Of a stretch of DNA of 64,000 nucleotides, positions 1-11,582 are shown piece by piece; within the stretch, counting starts at the first letter, position 1; the number at the start of each line of letters is the position of its first letter. This DNA comes from Bicyclus anynana. Taxonomy: Eukaryota > Arthropoda > Insecta > Lepidoptera > Nymphalidae. Below the pieces are notes generated by a model that saw only the letters and a program-made list of their open reading frames with translations, made no database searches and was not told the DNA's origin. Both the position numbers and the translations under genes were made by a program. The stretch lies in the NCBI RefSeq assembly GCF_947172395.1, contig NC_069087.1:11799107-11863106 (forward strand). Direction: 5' to 3'.

Positions 1-366
1 AATTTGACAGTTCTTAGTGCATCACAAATAAATAAAAATATAAGTAGCTATACCATAGTTGAAAGACACAACTGCAGGCTATCCCATCTGACTACAGATG
101 GGTGTATTATGTAAATCCGTCGTATCAGACGTACAGATAAATGACGGTTACACGTAAATTATACGCTCACGTCCTTTGCGTAAAAAGCTTCGACGCTGAT
201 CTAGATTTGAGCTATTACTGTTCAACCACTTCGTGACCAGGTTCTTGCTGAAATACGACTTTTGTACCCACAGTGGATGGCTGTATTATTTTTATCAACA
301 CTTTTTATGATGACAAAATAGACAAATATACTTGCTTGATTAAAAAACATGTCATATATGTCAAAT

Positions 367-895
367 AAAATCAAAAATCATTTATTTCAAGTAGGCTCAG
401 TTTACAAGCACTTTTGACACGTCAGTTGACTATTTGTAAAGATTCTACCACCGGTTCGGAAGGCAGGTCCTGCTGAGAAGATACGATAAGATAGATAGGC
501 AAGAAACTCAACAGTTGCTCTTTTGAAATGAAAAAGTCATACAGTATTATAATTTACAATTGATAACAATTACAATTTCTTATAGTTTTACTTCCTGTGT
601 GAAGGTGGAAGCTGATCCATCGGCCTCCAAGCATCTTTATCATTAAGGAACTCATCAATGTTGTAGTAACCTCGACTAAGTAAATGTTTTTTAACACATT
701 GCTTAAAGCTATGCATTGGCAGGTCCATCACAGTCTTGGGGATCTTATTATAGAAGAGTACACCCAAACCTACAAAAGATTTTTTTACTCTTTGGAGACG
801 ATATGCAGAAATAACTAACTTATGCCCGTGTCTAGTAAGACGTGGGTTTAAATCTCCTTTTCGTTTGTACAAATTAATATTTTGTCTTACATATA
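367..895 (-). mobile_element. 3-prime end of a second LINE family (RT C-terminus plus UTR)
   Basis: The frame at 588-872 (minus) encodes 94 residues with LTRHGHKL, VLFYNKIP, SFKQCVKKHL and GYYNIDEFLNDKDAW. That is the C-terminal tail typical of Jockey/CR1-like reverse transcriptases in moths and butterflies. Below it (367-587) lies the UTR, with a CTACCACCGGTTCGG block and a tail of the TCATTTATTTCAAGTAGG type. The rest of the element is absent. Confidence 0.8.
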
Positions 896-968
896 CTATA
901 CTGTTATATATATATTGACAGGCTACTGTTAGTATACCTGTTCTATGTGAATATGAATATAGTTATTA

Positions 969-1139
969 TCCTACTAATATTATAAACGCGAAATTTTGTA
1001 TGGATGTTTGGATGTTTGTTACTCTTTGACGCCGCTACTACTGAGATTTGGCTGAAATTTGGATTGGAAATAGATTTTACTCTGGATTAACACATAGGCT
1101 ACTTTTTACCCTGAAAAAATCCATGGTTTCCTTGCTTGT
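969..1139 (+). mobile_element. Helitron-like element, 3-prime truncated
   Basis: Begins TCCTACTAATATTATAAACG after an A, the typical start of the lepidopteran TC...CTAG family, then GCGAAATTTTGTATGGATG. Similarity ends near 1139, after ATCCATGGTTTCC, without the CTAG terminus. Confidence 0.75.
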
Positions 1140-1387
1140 TAGCCTTTAGTTAGTTCGCTTAGACCTTTTAAAATATACAACGAATTTTAATGCAGTTTTC
1201 AGCAATAAATGGAATGATTCACGAGATAATCAGGGTTACATGTATAAAATACATACATGTTATAGTACAAAATATATTAGAGATTTAAAAACCGACGGCA
1301 CAGCGGCTGCTGGGTCGTACGTTTCGTCCTGGAAGGCAGCGGTTAGCGGGCGGGTATAAAGATATCCTATGGTACTAGGATTTAGTC

Positions 1388-1728
1388 TTTTTTTTTTTTT
1401 TTTTTTTTTTATTCTTTACAAGTTAGCCCTTGACTACAATATCACCTGATGGTAAGTGATGATGCAATCTAAGATGGAAGCGGGCTAACTTGTTAGGAGG
1501 AGGATGAAAATCCACACCCCTTTCGGTTTCTACACGGCATCGTACCGGAACGCTAAATCGCTTGGCGGTACGTCTTTGCCGGTAGGGTGGTAACTAGCCA
1601 CGGCGGAAGCCTCCCACCAGCCAGACCTAGACCAATTAAGAAAATCTCAATCGGCCCAGCCGGGGATCGAACCCAGGACCTCCGTCTTGTAAATCCACCG
1701 CGCATACCACTGCGCCACGGAGGCCGTC
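1388..1728 (-). mobile_element. tRNA-derived SINE, family B, full length
   Basis: Minus-strand copy with a 23-base T run (1388-1410) as tail. The body is AAGTTAGCCC...CACCTGATGGTAAGTGATGATG. The tRNA-like head ends at GGAGGCCGTC and carries GGGATCGAACCC, the B box in reverse. It is nearly identical to the copies at 20271, 46452 and 17240. Confidence 0.9.
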
Positions 1729-2039
1729 GAATCGTCGTCTTTTAACAGAGAGTAATCATAATTTTGGTACGAGTATCTACATAACACTTTGCGAAGCCGG
1801 GGCAGATTGCTAGTGAAAAATAAAGCAGATTTTTATGCAGATAATCTATAGGTTACAATAAAATTCCAATTTGTCTTACTACATATTTTTGTGCAATAAA
1901 ATTTTATCTACAATATTTTTATGCTTTTGAATAATAATGTCTTTCCTCGGGGACGTTTAGTTCCGCCATTCAAAAGTAAGCCTATTGGAAAACCCAATTT
2001 GTTTCACGAGCATAACGTGGAGATAAGGAAAATTTGTGG

Positions 2040-2505
2040 GCATAACATTTCATAACTCAACTTATTTGTACGCCTACGCTAAGAATTCCCTCCAAAGTGA
2101 GCTTTGGGATTCAAATCGCGTTACACGGAATGGCAACACCGACGGTCGGGCTATACAGGGTGTTACTCCTGCTCTAGTACCGAGTACGGCGTGTTTATTC
2201 TGCCTCGACCGCGTATATCGACCGAACGGCGCGCGCCGCCTCAGTCACCATCGAAACTCCGACCGCGTTTCACGGCTTCAGCCCCTGACAGCCGCCTCGC
2301 CAACCTCACTGATACACAACAAATCGCGAAAAAACACGCTGTATCTATAAATAATCTTAAAAGTGTTATATATTACTATATATTATAACAATCAAATTGT
2401 GCGTTTGGACACAAAACGCGTGTGCAAGAACATAATAAAATACGTTGTTGTGTCATGTGAATCTGTGTTGATCCAACGGTTACATTTGGCGGCTGTCTTC
2501 ACAGG
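2040..2505 (+). promoter_or_regulatory. CpG-rich block, possible promoter / noncoding first exon
   Basis: About 2100-2340 is much richer in CG dinucleotides than its surroundings (CGACGGTCGGGC, CGACCGAACGGCGCGCGCC). It leads through TATAAATAATC to TTCACAGG|GTAAGG at 2506, a good splice donor. It matches no repeat elsewhere in the window. It could be a promoter and noncoding first exon of Hs3st-A or another gene; nothing proves it. Confidence 0.25.
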
Positions 2506-2881
2506 GTAAGGTATTCCGTTTTACTGTAACTTGTAGATAATATGAGTAGGTTATGAAATTCGAAGGCCACGGAGGAACCTTGAAAGCGATACCGCACAGG
2601 ACGTGAATTCGTAGCATGTAGTAAACACTTCGTAAGAACGCTCGAACGTTTCGATAAGAGATCGTATCGCATTTTTTTAGGTTCTGTTTACGAAATGGGT
2701 TAATGTTAGGTCAACTGAAAAATTTAGGCGTCAAGGTTAAGTGGAATAAACGCCCCTTTGCGAGTGAATGGACGTGAATTACTGAACACGTTTTATATTC
2801 AATTTTGCATTAATTATTTTATGTAACACTACAATATTCAATCTTACTACTATATTTATTCAATATAGTTTGTTTTATTTA

Positions 2882-3270
2882 GGTTGGTGCGGGCGACAGT
2901 TCGTTTCACTGTTAAAAGTTTGCCGCGATTTACAATAATATTACTCGTACGTATTATGAACGTCATACAGGCGACTGTCACCGTACCCATGCTATCTGAA
3001 AAAACACTTTAGTATCATTACAATACTTTTAAAGTCTACGACTTCAAATCAGTTAGTGTCAAATTTGTGATCTACGAGGCAGAAAATACATTTAGTACGT
3101 ACTACATCTATTATATTTTTTCAATAAATGATTAGTAAACCTCGAGCTAAAGTGTTTTTCAGATAGCATGGGTACTATGACATTCGCCTGTGTGTCGTTC
3201 ATAATACGTACTATTATTGTGAATCGCGGCAAACTTGCAAGAGTGAAACGAACTGTCACCCGCACCATCC
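2882..3270. mobile_element. MITE with about 130-bp terminal inverted repeats, TA-flanked
   Basis: The left arm 2882-3010 (GGTTGGTGCGGGCGACAGTT...) is the reverse complement, with scattered mismatches, of 3143-3270. TA stands on both sides (2880-2881, 3271-3272), which fits a Tc1/mariner-type duplication. The 130-bp middle is AT-rich and non-coding. Confidence 0.85.
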
Positions 3271-3309
3271 TACATGAAACGAACTTTAATAATATTGTAC
3301 GTGAAAGGC

Positions 3310-3505
3310 TACGCCGTAGACGCTCGTAGCAGTTAACATTAAATTCGCGCTTATCTCACATATACGCGGGAGAAATAAAGAATATAATTGTTTATTTTCA
3401 ATAAATAATTAATTTTCATAATACATAGTAATATTAAAATACTTGCAAGTCTACGCCGTAGATTCCCGTAGCAATAAGTATCAAAATCTGACCTATCTGA
3501 CATGT
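3310..3505. repeat. Diverged direct repeat with CTACGCCGTAGA
   Basis: CTACGCCGTAGACGCTCGTAGCAG at 3310 and CTACGCCGTAGATTCCCGTAGCA near 3452 each lead into similar sequence ending in TATCT(C/G)AC. A related CTACGCCGTAGAG block stands near 49815. The element type is unknown. Confidence 0.5.
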
Positions 3506-4167
3506 AGGGAGAAAATAATATGTAGTTGCACATTCATTGGTTTTAGTTTATTTTAAAATTAAAAAAATATTACAGTATAATTACTTACTCTTGTACCATA
3601 CCATACCATTTTTAATTTTATAATTAATACAATAAAAAATGTATAATAAGCAAAATTTTAATCAAGAGAAAATAATTCTTCCCAGACAACACGATATAAT
3701 ACTTTATGCATTCTAATTCCGAAAAGTTAAGAAAGTCTCTTAAATTTAAAAAGGATACCGAGATCGCTAACAAAGTTCGCCCGACAGAGTTTTATTTTTA
3801 TTACACTAAGAGTATATTTTAGTTCTTAGAAACCCAGAACGAGATAACTTACATCTCAGTTAATGTTGAAGTACTAATTTAAATTAAATTGTAATCATTC
3901 ATTTATTACTTTTAAGCTAATTTTTTTTGATAGTCTTTACATTTTTAATTAACAGACAAAAACCTTTGACAGCATTCTTAACGAATGTTTAGTGATAATG
4001 CAGTCTAAGAATGTAGTGTACTAACTTACTTATTTCATACTAGCAGACGAATGGGAATAGATTGATAAAATGTAGCCTATATACTCACAGATAACGTGGC
4101 TTTACACTAGCAAAAGAATTTTCAAAATATGTACTAGATTACCCTCTACAACCTCACCTCTAGTCGT

Positions 4168-4462
4168 TATCAACCCATATTCGGCTCACTGCTGAGCTCG
4201 AGTCTCCACTCAGAATGAGAGGGGTTAGGCCAATACCACCACGCTGGCCTAATGCGGATTGGCAGACTTCGCACACGCAGAGAATTTAGCAAATTCTCTG
4301 GTTTCCTGACGATGTTTTCCTTCACCGTTTGAGACACATGATATTTTTAATTTCTGAAAATGCACACAACTGAAAAGTTGGAGGTGCATGCCCCGAGCCG
4401 GATTTGAACCCACACCCTCCGGATTCGGAGGCTGTGAGGTCATATCCACTGGGCTATCACGT
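4168..4462 (-). mobile_element. tRNA-derived SINE, family A, near full length
   Basis: Reverse copy running from ATCAACCCATATTCGGCTCA to GGGCTATCACG. The B-box complement (GGATTTGAACCC) is at about 4400. The same family recurs a dozen times in the window. Confidence 0.88.
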
Positions 4463-4779
4463 ATCCCACCTTTGTTCTGTTATATTAGTTTAGATCAGCA
4501 TCAAAGTTAAATCTATTGTATGAAAAAAATAATGTATCCATTGCAAGATTTACCACCGTCCTAGCCATGTTAGATGATAAAAGGAAGGCACATAATAAAA
4601 AAAGCACTTGGTGGTATATTACCTATGCAGATAGGTCATACGAAAAAATATAAATTTCCAAATTAGTCCAAGCTGGGAATGTAACCCTTTGTTTGAGTTT
4701 AAGATTTCTTGTTGTCCTTACTTAAAGGCAGCAACGCCAGGGCGGTCGTCAAACATGATCATGTAATAAATGTTATATT

Positions 4780-4945
4780 ATGTTCATTCTTATTCTTTCT
4801 AGCGTGGTGGGGTTACTGGAGGTCCATTTTCTGGCATAATCTCACCCACTTTGCCTGATCTTGGGCGTCCGTCTTCTTAAGATGGCTCTCAAGTCATTGT
4901 ATACGATGTCAAGACAGCGCTTTTTGGGGCGGCATCGGCCATTAT
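4780..4945 (-). mobile_element. LINE fragment, RTE-like C-terminus
   Basis: Read on the minus strand it gives a broken frame resembling the end of RTE-type proteins: DIVYNDLRAILRRR, then YARKW. The pattern is D-L-x(n)-D-x-A-x-D-R-x-K-W in intact elements. Stops interrupt it. Confidence 0.45.
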
Positions 4946-5001
4946 GTTTATTGTAAACCTTAAAAAAACGATTGTCTGTGAAGTCGGTTTACTGGCGATA
5001 G

Positions 5002-5270
5002 TTGAACGTGACAACGTCATAAGAAAATATTGATGGAATGGTTGCATTTTTCAAAAAAAATGTTTGTTTTTCTACAATACTGTTTAATAATCTTCATAGA
5101 CCAGAATATACTTTATTTCTTGTAAAAAAAAGTTGGCAACCCTAGAGCGAGATGTATTTTATTTCTTGTAAAAAAAGTTGGTAACCCTAGAGCGAGAGAA
5201 CGACGCATGACGTCATCTTTTTTCGAGTTTGCATCTGGCTTCATCGAATTAAAAGACGTTGTCACGTCAA
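5002..5270. mobile_element. Inverted-repeat element with an internal 45-bp duplication
   Basis: TTGAACGTGACAACGTC (5002-5018) faces GACGTTGTCACGTCAA (5255-5270). Inside, TTTATTTCTTGTAAAAAA plus GTTGG(C/T)AACCCTAGAGCGAGA occurs twice in tandem (about 5112 and 5157). Confidence 0.65.
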
Positions 5271-5667
5271 AATATTGCTTGCCCGCGAAGAAGTTTTCAA
5301 CTGGTTATAGTAAAATTTCACATAGTTCATAATGATCATAAGCAATTTGATTCACTTCAGGGTACAGCTGGCCTATTCACTTTTTTGGTCTTTTTTATTA
5401 ACCTATTAAAATAAACAACAAATAAAATGACAAAATATCATCCACTTACTATATGATATCCACCATCATCACCACCATAGATTGATAATAAAGACCAAAA
5501 TAGGAAAAAGGCCAACTGGTGTAAGATGGTATGAAGTCCACCTGTCAGATAGTTTTATTTTATTTATTTATAATATTCTCGTATATTGTGTCCCAGTGTT
5601 ACGAGTACATCAATTTAAATTTATTATTGAATCACCATGATTTTCCTTTGTTAACACTATCTTTTAT

Positions 5668-5882
5668 AAATAAATATACTTGAACAATACACACATCACT
5701 ATCTAGCTACCTAAGTAAGCGTACAGCGTAGCTTGTGTGTGATTTTATATCATATATATTTATATACTACATATAATACATAAATACATCCAGACAGAGT
5801 TCACACAAATATTTTCCAGTTGTGGGAATCGAACCCACGGCCCTGGATGCAGAAAGCAGGGTCATTGCGCCACGCGGCTATC
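5668..5882 (-). mobile_element. tRNA-derived SINE, family E
   Basis: The minus-strand head is GGGAATCGAACCCACGG plus GCGCCACGCGGC at 5825-5878. The AT-rich body with TATATACTACATATAATAC and the tail ATACTTGAACAATACACA match the + copy at 11329. Confidence 0.8.
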
Positions 5883-6000
5883 AATCTTTTGTAGTAGGCA
5901 CAATGCTAATTATTATAAATTGGGGAGTATGGGTTACGTAAGAGTTTCAAATCTTTACGTGAATCCTTCAACACGCAATGGACTAACATGCTATATTATA

Positions 6001-6175
6001 CGACAAGCGAACGCCTGCGACTTCATCCGCATGAAATTAAGTTATTTCACAAATTCATGGACTTTTTCGTGTTGCTGAATAACCTCCTCTATCATTCAGT
6101 GAAAGTCCAACTAAAATCGGTTCAGCCTTTCCAGAGATTCGCCCGGATAAATTAACAGACAAAATGCAGTATAAT
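6001..6175 (-). mobile_element. Helitron-like fragment
   Basis: GCGAACGCCTGCGACTTCATCC is the reverse of the family's GGACGAAGTCGCGGGCGTCCGC end. AAATCGGTTCAGC and TTTCCAGAGATT follow as in other reverse copies. Confidence 0.6.
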
Positions 6176-6479
6176 AAGTAATTACTTAAGAGCTTTTTGA
6201 GCAAAAGAGTGGTAAAAAAATGTTTTTTTCTTCAAGAAACATACTTTTGTTAAGCCAATTAATTAACCAGATCGTTATTTATACATCATATTATCATCTC
6301 TATATAATTTTATATAGTATATCTGGTTTACCTGGTTCCCTGGGCTGAAGTTGTATTGGCCGGTGGGTCTTCCCTTGACTTTGGTTTTTGAAGCAAACAC
6401 AAGCTTTTGAGAAAGGCTTATTAAAGTGTTAATGATTATATAAATGATAAAAAAGCTTGGTGTTAACCTGTATTATACG

Positions 6480-6718
6480 ACAGTGTGTTTAGTCTTAACT
6501 ATGTTTGTAAAATGGTGGTAAACAAAAAAAAATAAACCTTGGCTGAGTTTGTTGTGGGCTCTACTCGGACCAAGGCGCTTTTGAACCCTCGTAACTTTAA
6601 TTTTAAGTTTTCGACTATTATTACCACCATTAAAACAAATTATGACATAATCCTGACCTTTCAAAGTGCTTGTTAACCAAGCCTAAGTGAAATAAATGAA
6701 TTTTGAATTTGAATTTGA
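6480..6718 (+). mobile_element. LINE 3-prime UTR end
   Basis: GGCTGAGTTTGTTGTGGGCTC, then CGTAACTTTAATTTTAAGTT and a tail AAATAAATGAATTTTGAATTTG with repeated GAATTT. The same tail type ends copies at 7372, 8216, 36985 and, in reverse, 59312. No coding part remains. Confidence 0.7.
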
Positions 6719-6924
6719 ATTGAAGAGTGAGATTGACAATGTTATTACAAGCATATTATGCCATAGATTGGCGGCGCAAACTAGAATATGCTCCTAGAAA
6801 CTTTGTACCATGTACAGTATTGCTTTGTCGTAGGCAACGGTGCTACGAGTGTAATTAAAATGTCATCTACTTGTTTTGCTAACTACTCAATAATATTAAA
6901 GAAAAGTAACACAATGTAGTGTGT

Positions 6925-7208
6925 GGGTGTGAAATCGTGCGCGCGTGGCAGAGGCTGAAAATGAGGTGCATCATCTACATAGGCTTATAACTGGACTAAC
7001 TAACGTTGAATCCAGCGTGAGGGTATATACCTATATACCCTTACGCTGGAGTCAATATTGAGAGGTTATGGGCTAGATGCCCACTGGACTATAACTGTCT
7101 TACTAACTTAACACAGTCTTTACTATTTGGAGGGGAAGGCGTTGGTCCAGTTATAAGCATATGTAGCTGATGCACCACATTTTCAGCCTCTGCCCTGATT
7201 TCACACCC
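6925..7208. mobile_element. Inverted-repeat element with inner hairpin
   Basis: The outer arms run from GGGTGTGAAATC (6925) and from GATTTCACACCC (7197), pairing through GGCAGAGGCTGAAAATG. A second palindrome around CCAGCGTGAGGGTATATAC lies at 7012-7049. The flanking CACCCGCGCAGTC block recurs at 39284. Confidence 0.65.
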
Positions 7209-7284
7209 GCGCAGTCCTCCGTCCCCCGTCACCCGCATACCATCGGAGTGTCATCAACGAACTTGCCAAGCTATAATTTTAAGT

Positions 7285-7372
7285 TTTCGACTTTACTTAC
7301 CACTATGACATAATTTGACGTTTCCAAAGTGCTTGTAAATTAAGCCTAATTTGAAATAAATGAATGTTGAAT
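7285..7372 (+). mobile_element. LINE 3-prime UTR end, short
   Basis: AAGTTTTCGACTTTACTTACC, then CCAAAGTGCTTGTAAATTAAG and AAATAAATGAATGTTGAATT. It matches the end of the 6480-6718 fragment. Confidence 0.65.
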
Positions 7373-8142
7373 TAATATTTTTTTTTTTAAATATGACTAA
7401 TATAAAACCAAATATTTATAAATAAAAGCAGAAGACCGCATGACCAGAGGCGACAATCCGTACGACCTTGAATTAAGGGTCACCTGAATTAATCATGCGA
7501 ACACGCTAACCCACCCTTTGTTTAATTAATCACCCCAAACGTTTACGCCTCTTTACCACGCTTCTGTTTTTTCCATTCACTATTCCATAATCCATCGTGA
7601 ATTCAATTGAACCATCAAATATGAAAGTGTTAATTACCGTGTCTAAATGAAGTTTGGAAACTTTCCTTTCAATTAGTGTTTATTTGGTATTCAATTAATA
7701 ATTTACCGGGTAAGTGAAAGAGGACATATTTTAACCTTAACGTATTATCAATGTCTTGGTATCGATAGAACCGGTCATTATTACTTAGTCTGATTGCAAT
7801 TGTTGTCAAAGTGTTACCTAAATCGATTAGTATTAGGAATTCATTGTAATGGTTTTATCATCATAATCAAATGGCCCACTACAAGGTCTGGAGCTTAGAC
7901 CCGCTAAGCTGTTTCAAAGTGGGTAGGCGGGCTATATGACGTATACTCTGACACGATCAAATATTCATAATTATCAGAACCGATGGCTCTTCCAGGAACA
8001 AAGAACTCCGTTGGCGTGAATTTTGTTTTTCAACAAACATTGCTTTTCTAATGAAACCGGTTTTGGAGCACATCAGGTTAATTGGTTTCAAAAGAGATAT
8101 AATGTGTATCTGTTAACTACAACACTACAAATCGACTGTAGA

Positions 8143-8216
8143 GACTACAAATAGTCAAACTGGACGTTTCAAAAGTGCTTGTAAATCCTACTTGAAATAA
8201 ACGAATTTTGAATTTA
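8143..8216 (+). mobile_element. LINE 3-prime UTR end, short
   Basis: GACTACAAATAGTCAAACTGG, then AAAAGTGCTTGTAAATC and AAATAAACGAATTTTGAATT. It belongs with the 367-895 and 36895 fragments. Confidence 0.65.
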
Positions 8217-8238
8217 TAGAATCCATCGCCATCTAGAA

Positions 8239-8668
8239 TCTATACCTACTTATAATACGAATTCTGTACATTCTGTACATTGATGATATTTTAAAAATTT
8301 TTGTTGGGGGGCATTATACAATCGATACTGAAGCTAAAAATATTGTTTTTTGATTTTTTGTCTGTCTGTCCGTGTTTTTTGTTATTCGGGCATCACACTG
8401 AAACTACTGAATGAATTCAAATGAAACTTGGCACGGTTTAAGATCATAATACGGAGAAGGTTTTTATTGCGAAAATAAAATAAAAAGGGGGTGAAAGTTT
8501 GTATGATAAGTTACATAGTTATATTTTTAGAATTACAGTTTAATTTGTTCATAAATCATAAAAAATATACGAAATATAATGGGATTCAAATTTTTTTGAA
8601 AAATGGTGAAATAGGGCTTGAAAGTTTACATCGATTTCTACGCGGACGAAGTTGCGAGTGTCCGCTAG
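8239..8668 (+). mobile_element. Helitron-like element, about 430 bp subfamily
   Basis: Starts TCTATACCTACTTATAATACG and ends GGACGAAGTTGCGAGTGTCCG plus CTAG, followed by T. The interior (GGGGGCATTATACAATCGATA, AAATGAAACTTGGCACG) recurs in part at 55085-55290. The short open frames inside are not genes. Confidence 0.7.
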
Positions 8669-9004
8669 TATAAACATATAAGTCATCCAAAACTTGAAAT
8701 AGAATACTTTTGTTCTGAAAATACGAAAGGTAGCTTTGGTGTTAAATATTACGCAGGCGGAAGGTACGAACGAGTATATTACGTAGCTGCGTGGCCGTCC
8801 TAATATACGTGGTATAATATCCACCTATATCGTGCCTGTCACGTTGAAAGATTACCTTGCGGCTACATCTAGGGGCTAGGAATAAACATCGATATCATCA
8901 GATTTAGATAGATTCACTGCAGGGAATTGACCATAATATACTAGTAGATGTCCATATTTGAATAGAGTATTCTACGCGACCAAAAATTAGCCTTTGACTA
9001 CAAT

Positions 9005-9391
9005 ATTACTAATATTATAAACGCGAAAGTTTGTATGGATGTTTGGATGTTTGTTACTCTTTAACACCGCTACTGCTGAAGCGATTTGGCTGAAATTTGG
9101 AATGGACATAGATTTTACTCTATATTAACACATAGGCTACTTTTTATCCCGAAAAAAAAATCCATGGTTTCCCGAGATTTATGAAAACTGATGATTTTGA
9201 TGATATAAATGTTTGTCACTCTTTCACGTCTCGACTACTGAACTGAATTAGCTGAAATTTGGTTTGGTATTGAGATATATTATAGCCTGGATTAACACAT
9301 AGGCTACTTTTTATCCCGGAAAAATCCATGGTTCCCGAGGGATTTGTGAAAAACTACATTCCACGCGGTCGAAGTCGCGGGCGTCCGCTAG
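9005..9391 (+). mobile_element. Helitron-like element with internal duplication
   Basis: Starts near TTACTAATATTATAAACGCG and ends GGGCGTCCGCTAG|T. The middle part (TTTGTTACTCTTT...CCATGGTTTCCCGAG) occurs twice, slightly diverged, as in the copy at 15221. Confidence 0.8.
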
Positions 9392-9600
9392 TCTACCTAA
9401 AATAATAACTAAAAAAAAAACTGACTAATTTAATTGTGACGTGACGTCATACTGAAATTAGGAACGGTAAATTATTTGAAGTACTACTTGACCTGCAGGC
9501 TTATTCATTATCTTTGGCGTATGCTAGATGACATATACGAAATTGAGATTCTATGTAAATGTTTATTTTAATAAATTGATAATAAAGACCAAAATACAGA

Positions 9601-9680
9601 ATCATCAACAGCTTGTATTCGTCCACTGTTGGATATAGGCCTTTTCCGATTCAAGATCCTCCGCCTTCGCTTTTGCCTAA
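9601..9680 (-). mobile_element. RTE-type LINE tail, short
   Basis: ATCATCAACAGCTTGTATTCG then TCCACTGTTGGATATAGGCC, the reverse of the common LINE tail. No coding remnant. Confidence 0.5.
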
Positions 9681-10489
9681 AATAATGAATAGTCCACCAT
9701 ATCTGAGAATAATGCCGAATACATACAAAAGGTTGAATTAACATTGATTGATTGCGTTAGAAATCGAACCCCTCACTTAGGTATAAAGCAAAACATTCCT
9801 TTCCATAACTAATTATTTTACCAATTAATCATACGATCCCATATGACTACTTTGAAGTTTACAGTTATAAGTTTGTGTGTGTATTTATTTATCTGTATAC
9901 CAAAAATTTTCTTAGAAGTCTAATCACCAAAACAAACCCGTCTTGTCACTAAAATCACATATTTCACTTACGTTATACGTTATTTCTAAAGAACAAAATG
10001 TCTAAATCCTTTATTATACGCGTACAGTACGAATTACACCAAAAACTACACCGAATTTACGATTTATTCACATTTATTTTCTGAAAAACAAAATCACAAC
10101 GAGATTAATTTGCACAGCTTAACTACGATTACGGCAATTTGACATTTCGTAACGCTAGATTGTCTATGAAAAGCAAGGATGGGTAAATAACATCGAGCGT
10201 TAACTTATCGATAAATGATAATGAATGATTCTTTAATAATTGATATGTTGTTAGTTTAAAGATGGGAAAATGAAATATTTTATAATCATTTTATTTTAAA
10301 AAATAGTTTTTTAATAAAAATGTTATACAATACATATGCTCACGTTATTCTATAGCGTAAAAGATATCTTACGAATAGTAGCATTATTCAAACACTGGTA
10401 TGGATAACATTATCTCAATACGATTTTTAATAAAAATCGTCAAATCAAGATTTTAACAAAAACTAGCAATGTAAATTTAATTTGCAAAA

Positions 10490-10970
10490 TGCGCGCGATC
10501 AGCTGTTTTCCAAGAGGTCAAATAGGCAGGTCACGACTAATAGGTATCTATCTATACAAAGTCACAAACAAACTGCGCGACGTTGTATTGCCGACCGCCG
10601 CCGGTGCCGAGGAAAATAATTGCTATCTCTCTCTAACCTAAGCTGCGTGGCGTGGTTAATAGGTATTTTCAAAATATTGAAACTTTAGGTCCTTTCGCTA
10701 GACGCTACGCTATTTTTTCTTTAGTTCGTGTTCGGCGGTCTGTTGACAAACAAACCAAAATTCAAAAACCTTTGTGTATGTTCTATGTTATGTTAGTAGT
10801 GATTTTCTGTAACGAATACTCATACAATTGTGTCGTTTGTATTGTGTGTGTTTGTGTGTGTTGACTGAGAAGTCTTGAAATGCTTAGATCAAATCAATTC
10901 AGTACTCATGAATATTGTACCTACTATGACGACAGAACGTCTCGTAAACGAGAAACAACCTGAAGTAAGT
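10490..10970 (+). promoter_or_regulatory. GC-richer block ending in ATG...GTAAGT, possible 5-prime exon
   Basis: Repeat-free sequence with CGACCGCCGCCGGTGCCGAGG near 10590, a TG run near 10835, then ATG at 10926 opening MTTERLVNEKQPE. This ends at a textbook donor GAA|GTAAGT (10965). The exon would end in phase 0, whereas Hs3st-A exon A needs a preceding exon that ends two bases into a codon. A direct join is therefore excluded unless another exon lies between. It may be chance. Confidence 0.2.
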
Positions 10971-11328
10971 TAATTACCTGTACCTAGTTAAAAACTTGTA
11001 AAGTATAAAAAATAGGTATTAGATAGGTAAGTGTAGCCAGCCGATTTGCTGTCGATGCGTACGTACCTACTCGTACGTACACAGTAGATTGCGGAGCGTT
11101 GTTATCGCATTGTTCGCTGTACATTGCGTGCTCAAAATTTTCAAAATCTGAATTTTCTCATTTCCCACGTAATTGTTATTTAAAATATCGTTGTGGAAAC
11201 TAAATTTAACCTCTTCACGCAGTTTTCGGTATCATGTCCCTTACACCCAGTATGTACGTGGATACGTGCACACTTTTTTGAAGTATAAGCAAATCTTGGA
11301 CGTTAGTACGTCCCCAAAAGATTAAAGA

Positions 11329-11582
11329 AAGAGACGGCCGCGTGACGCAGTGGGTAGTGACCCTGCTTTTTGCATCCACGGCTGTGGGTTCGATTCCCAC
11401 AACTGGAAAATATTTGTGTGATGAACATGAGTGTATATAAGTATTTATATGTAGTATATAATTGTATATTAATACTATAATATCAACTATCTTAGCACCC
11501 ATAACACAAGCTACTCTGTATGCTTACTTTGGGGCTAGATAGTGATGTGTATTGTTTAAGTATATTTATAATAATAATAAAA
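11329..11582 (+). mobile_element. tRNA-derived SINE, family E, full length
   Basis: GGCCGCGTGACGCAGTGGGTAG (A box) and GGTTCGATTCCC (B box) form the head. An AT-rich body and an (ATA)n/A tail follow. Heads of this family also occur at 26556 and 28164. Confidence 0.85.

Noticed and set aside
2036..2388. Overlapping 104- and 94-codon frames in the CpG-rich block
   Set aside because: Two frames are open together because stop codons are rare in CG-rich DNA. Neither has a domain; I keep the block only as a possible promoter or noncoding exon.
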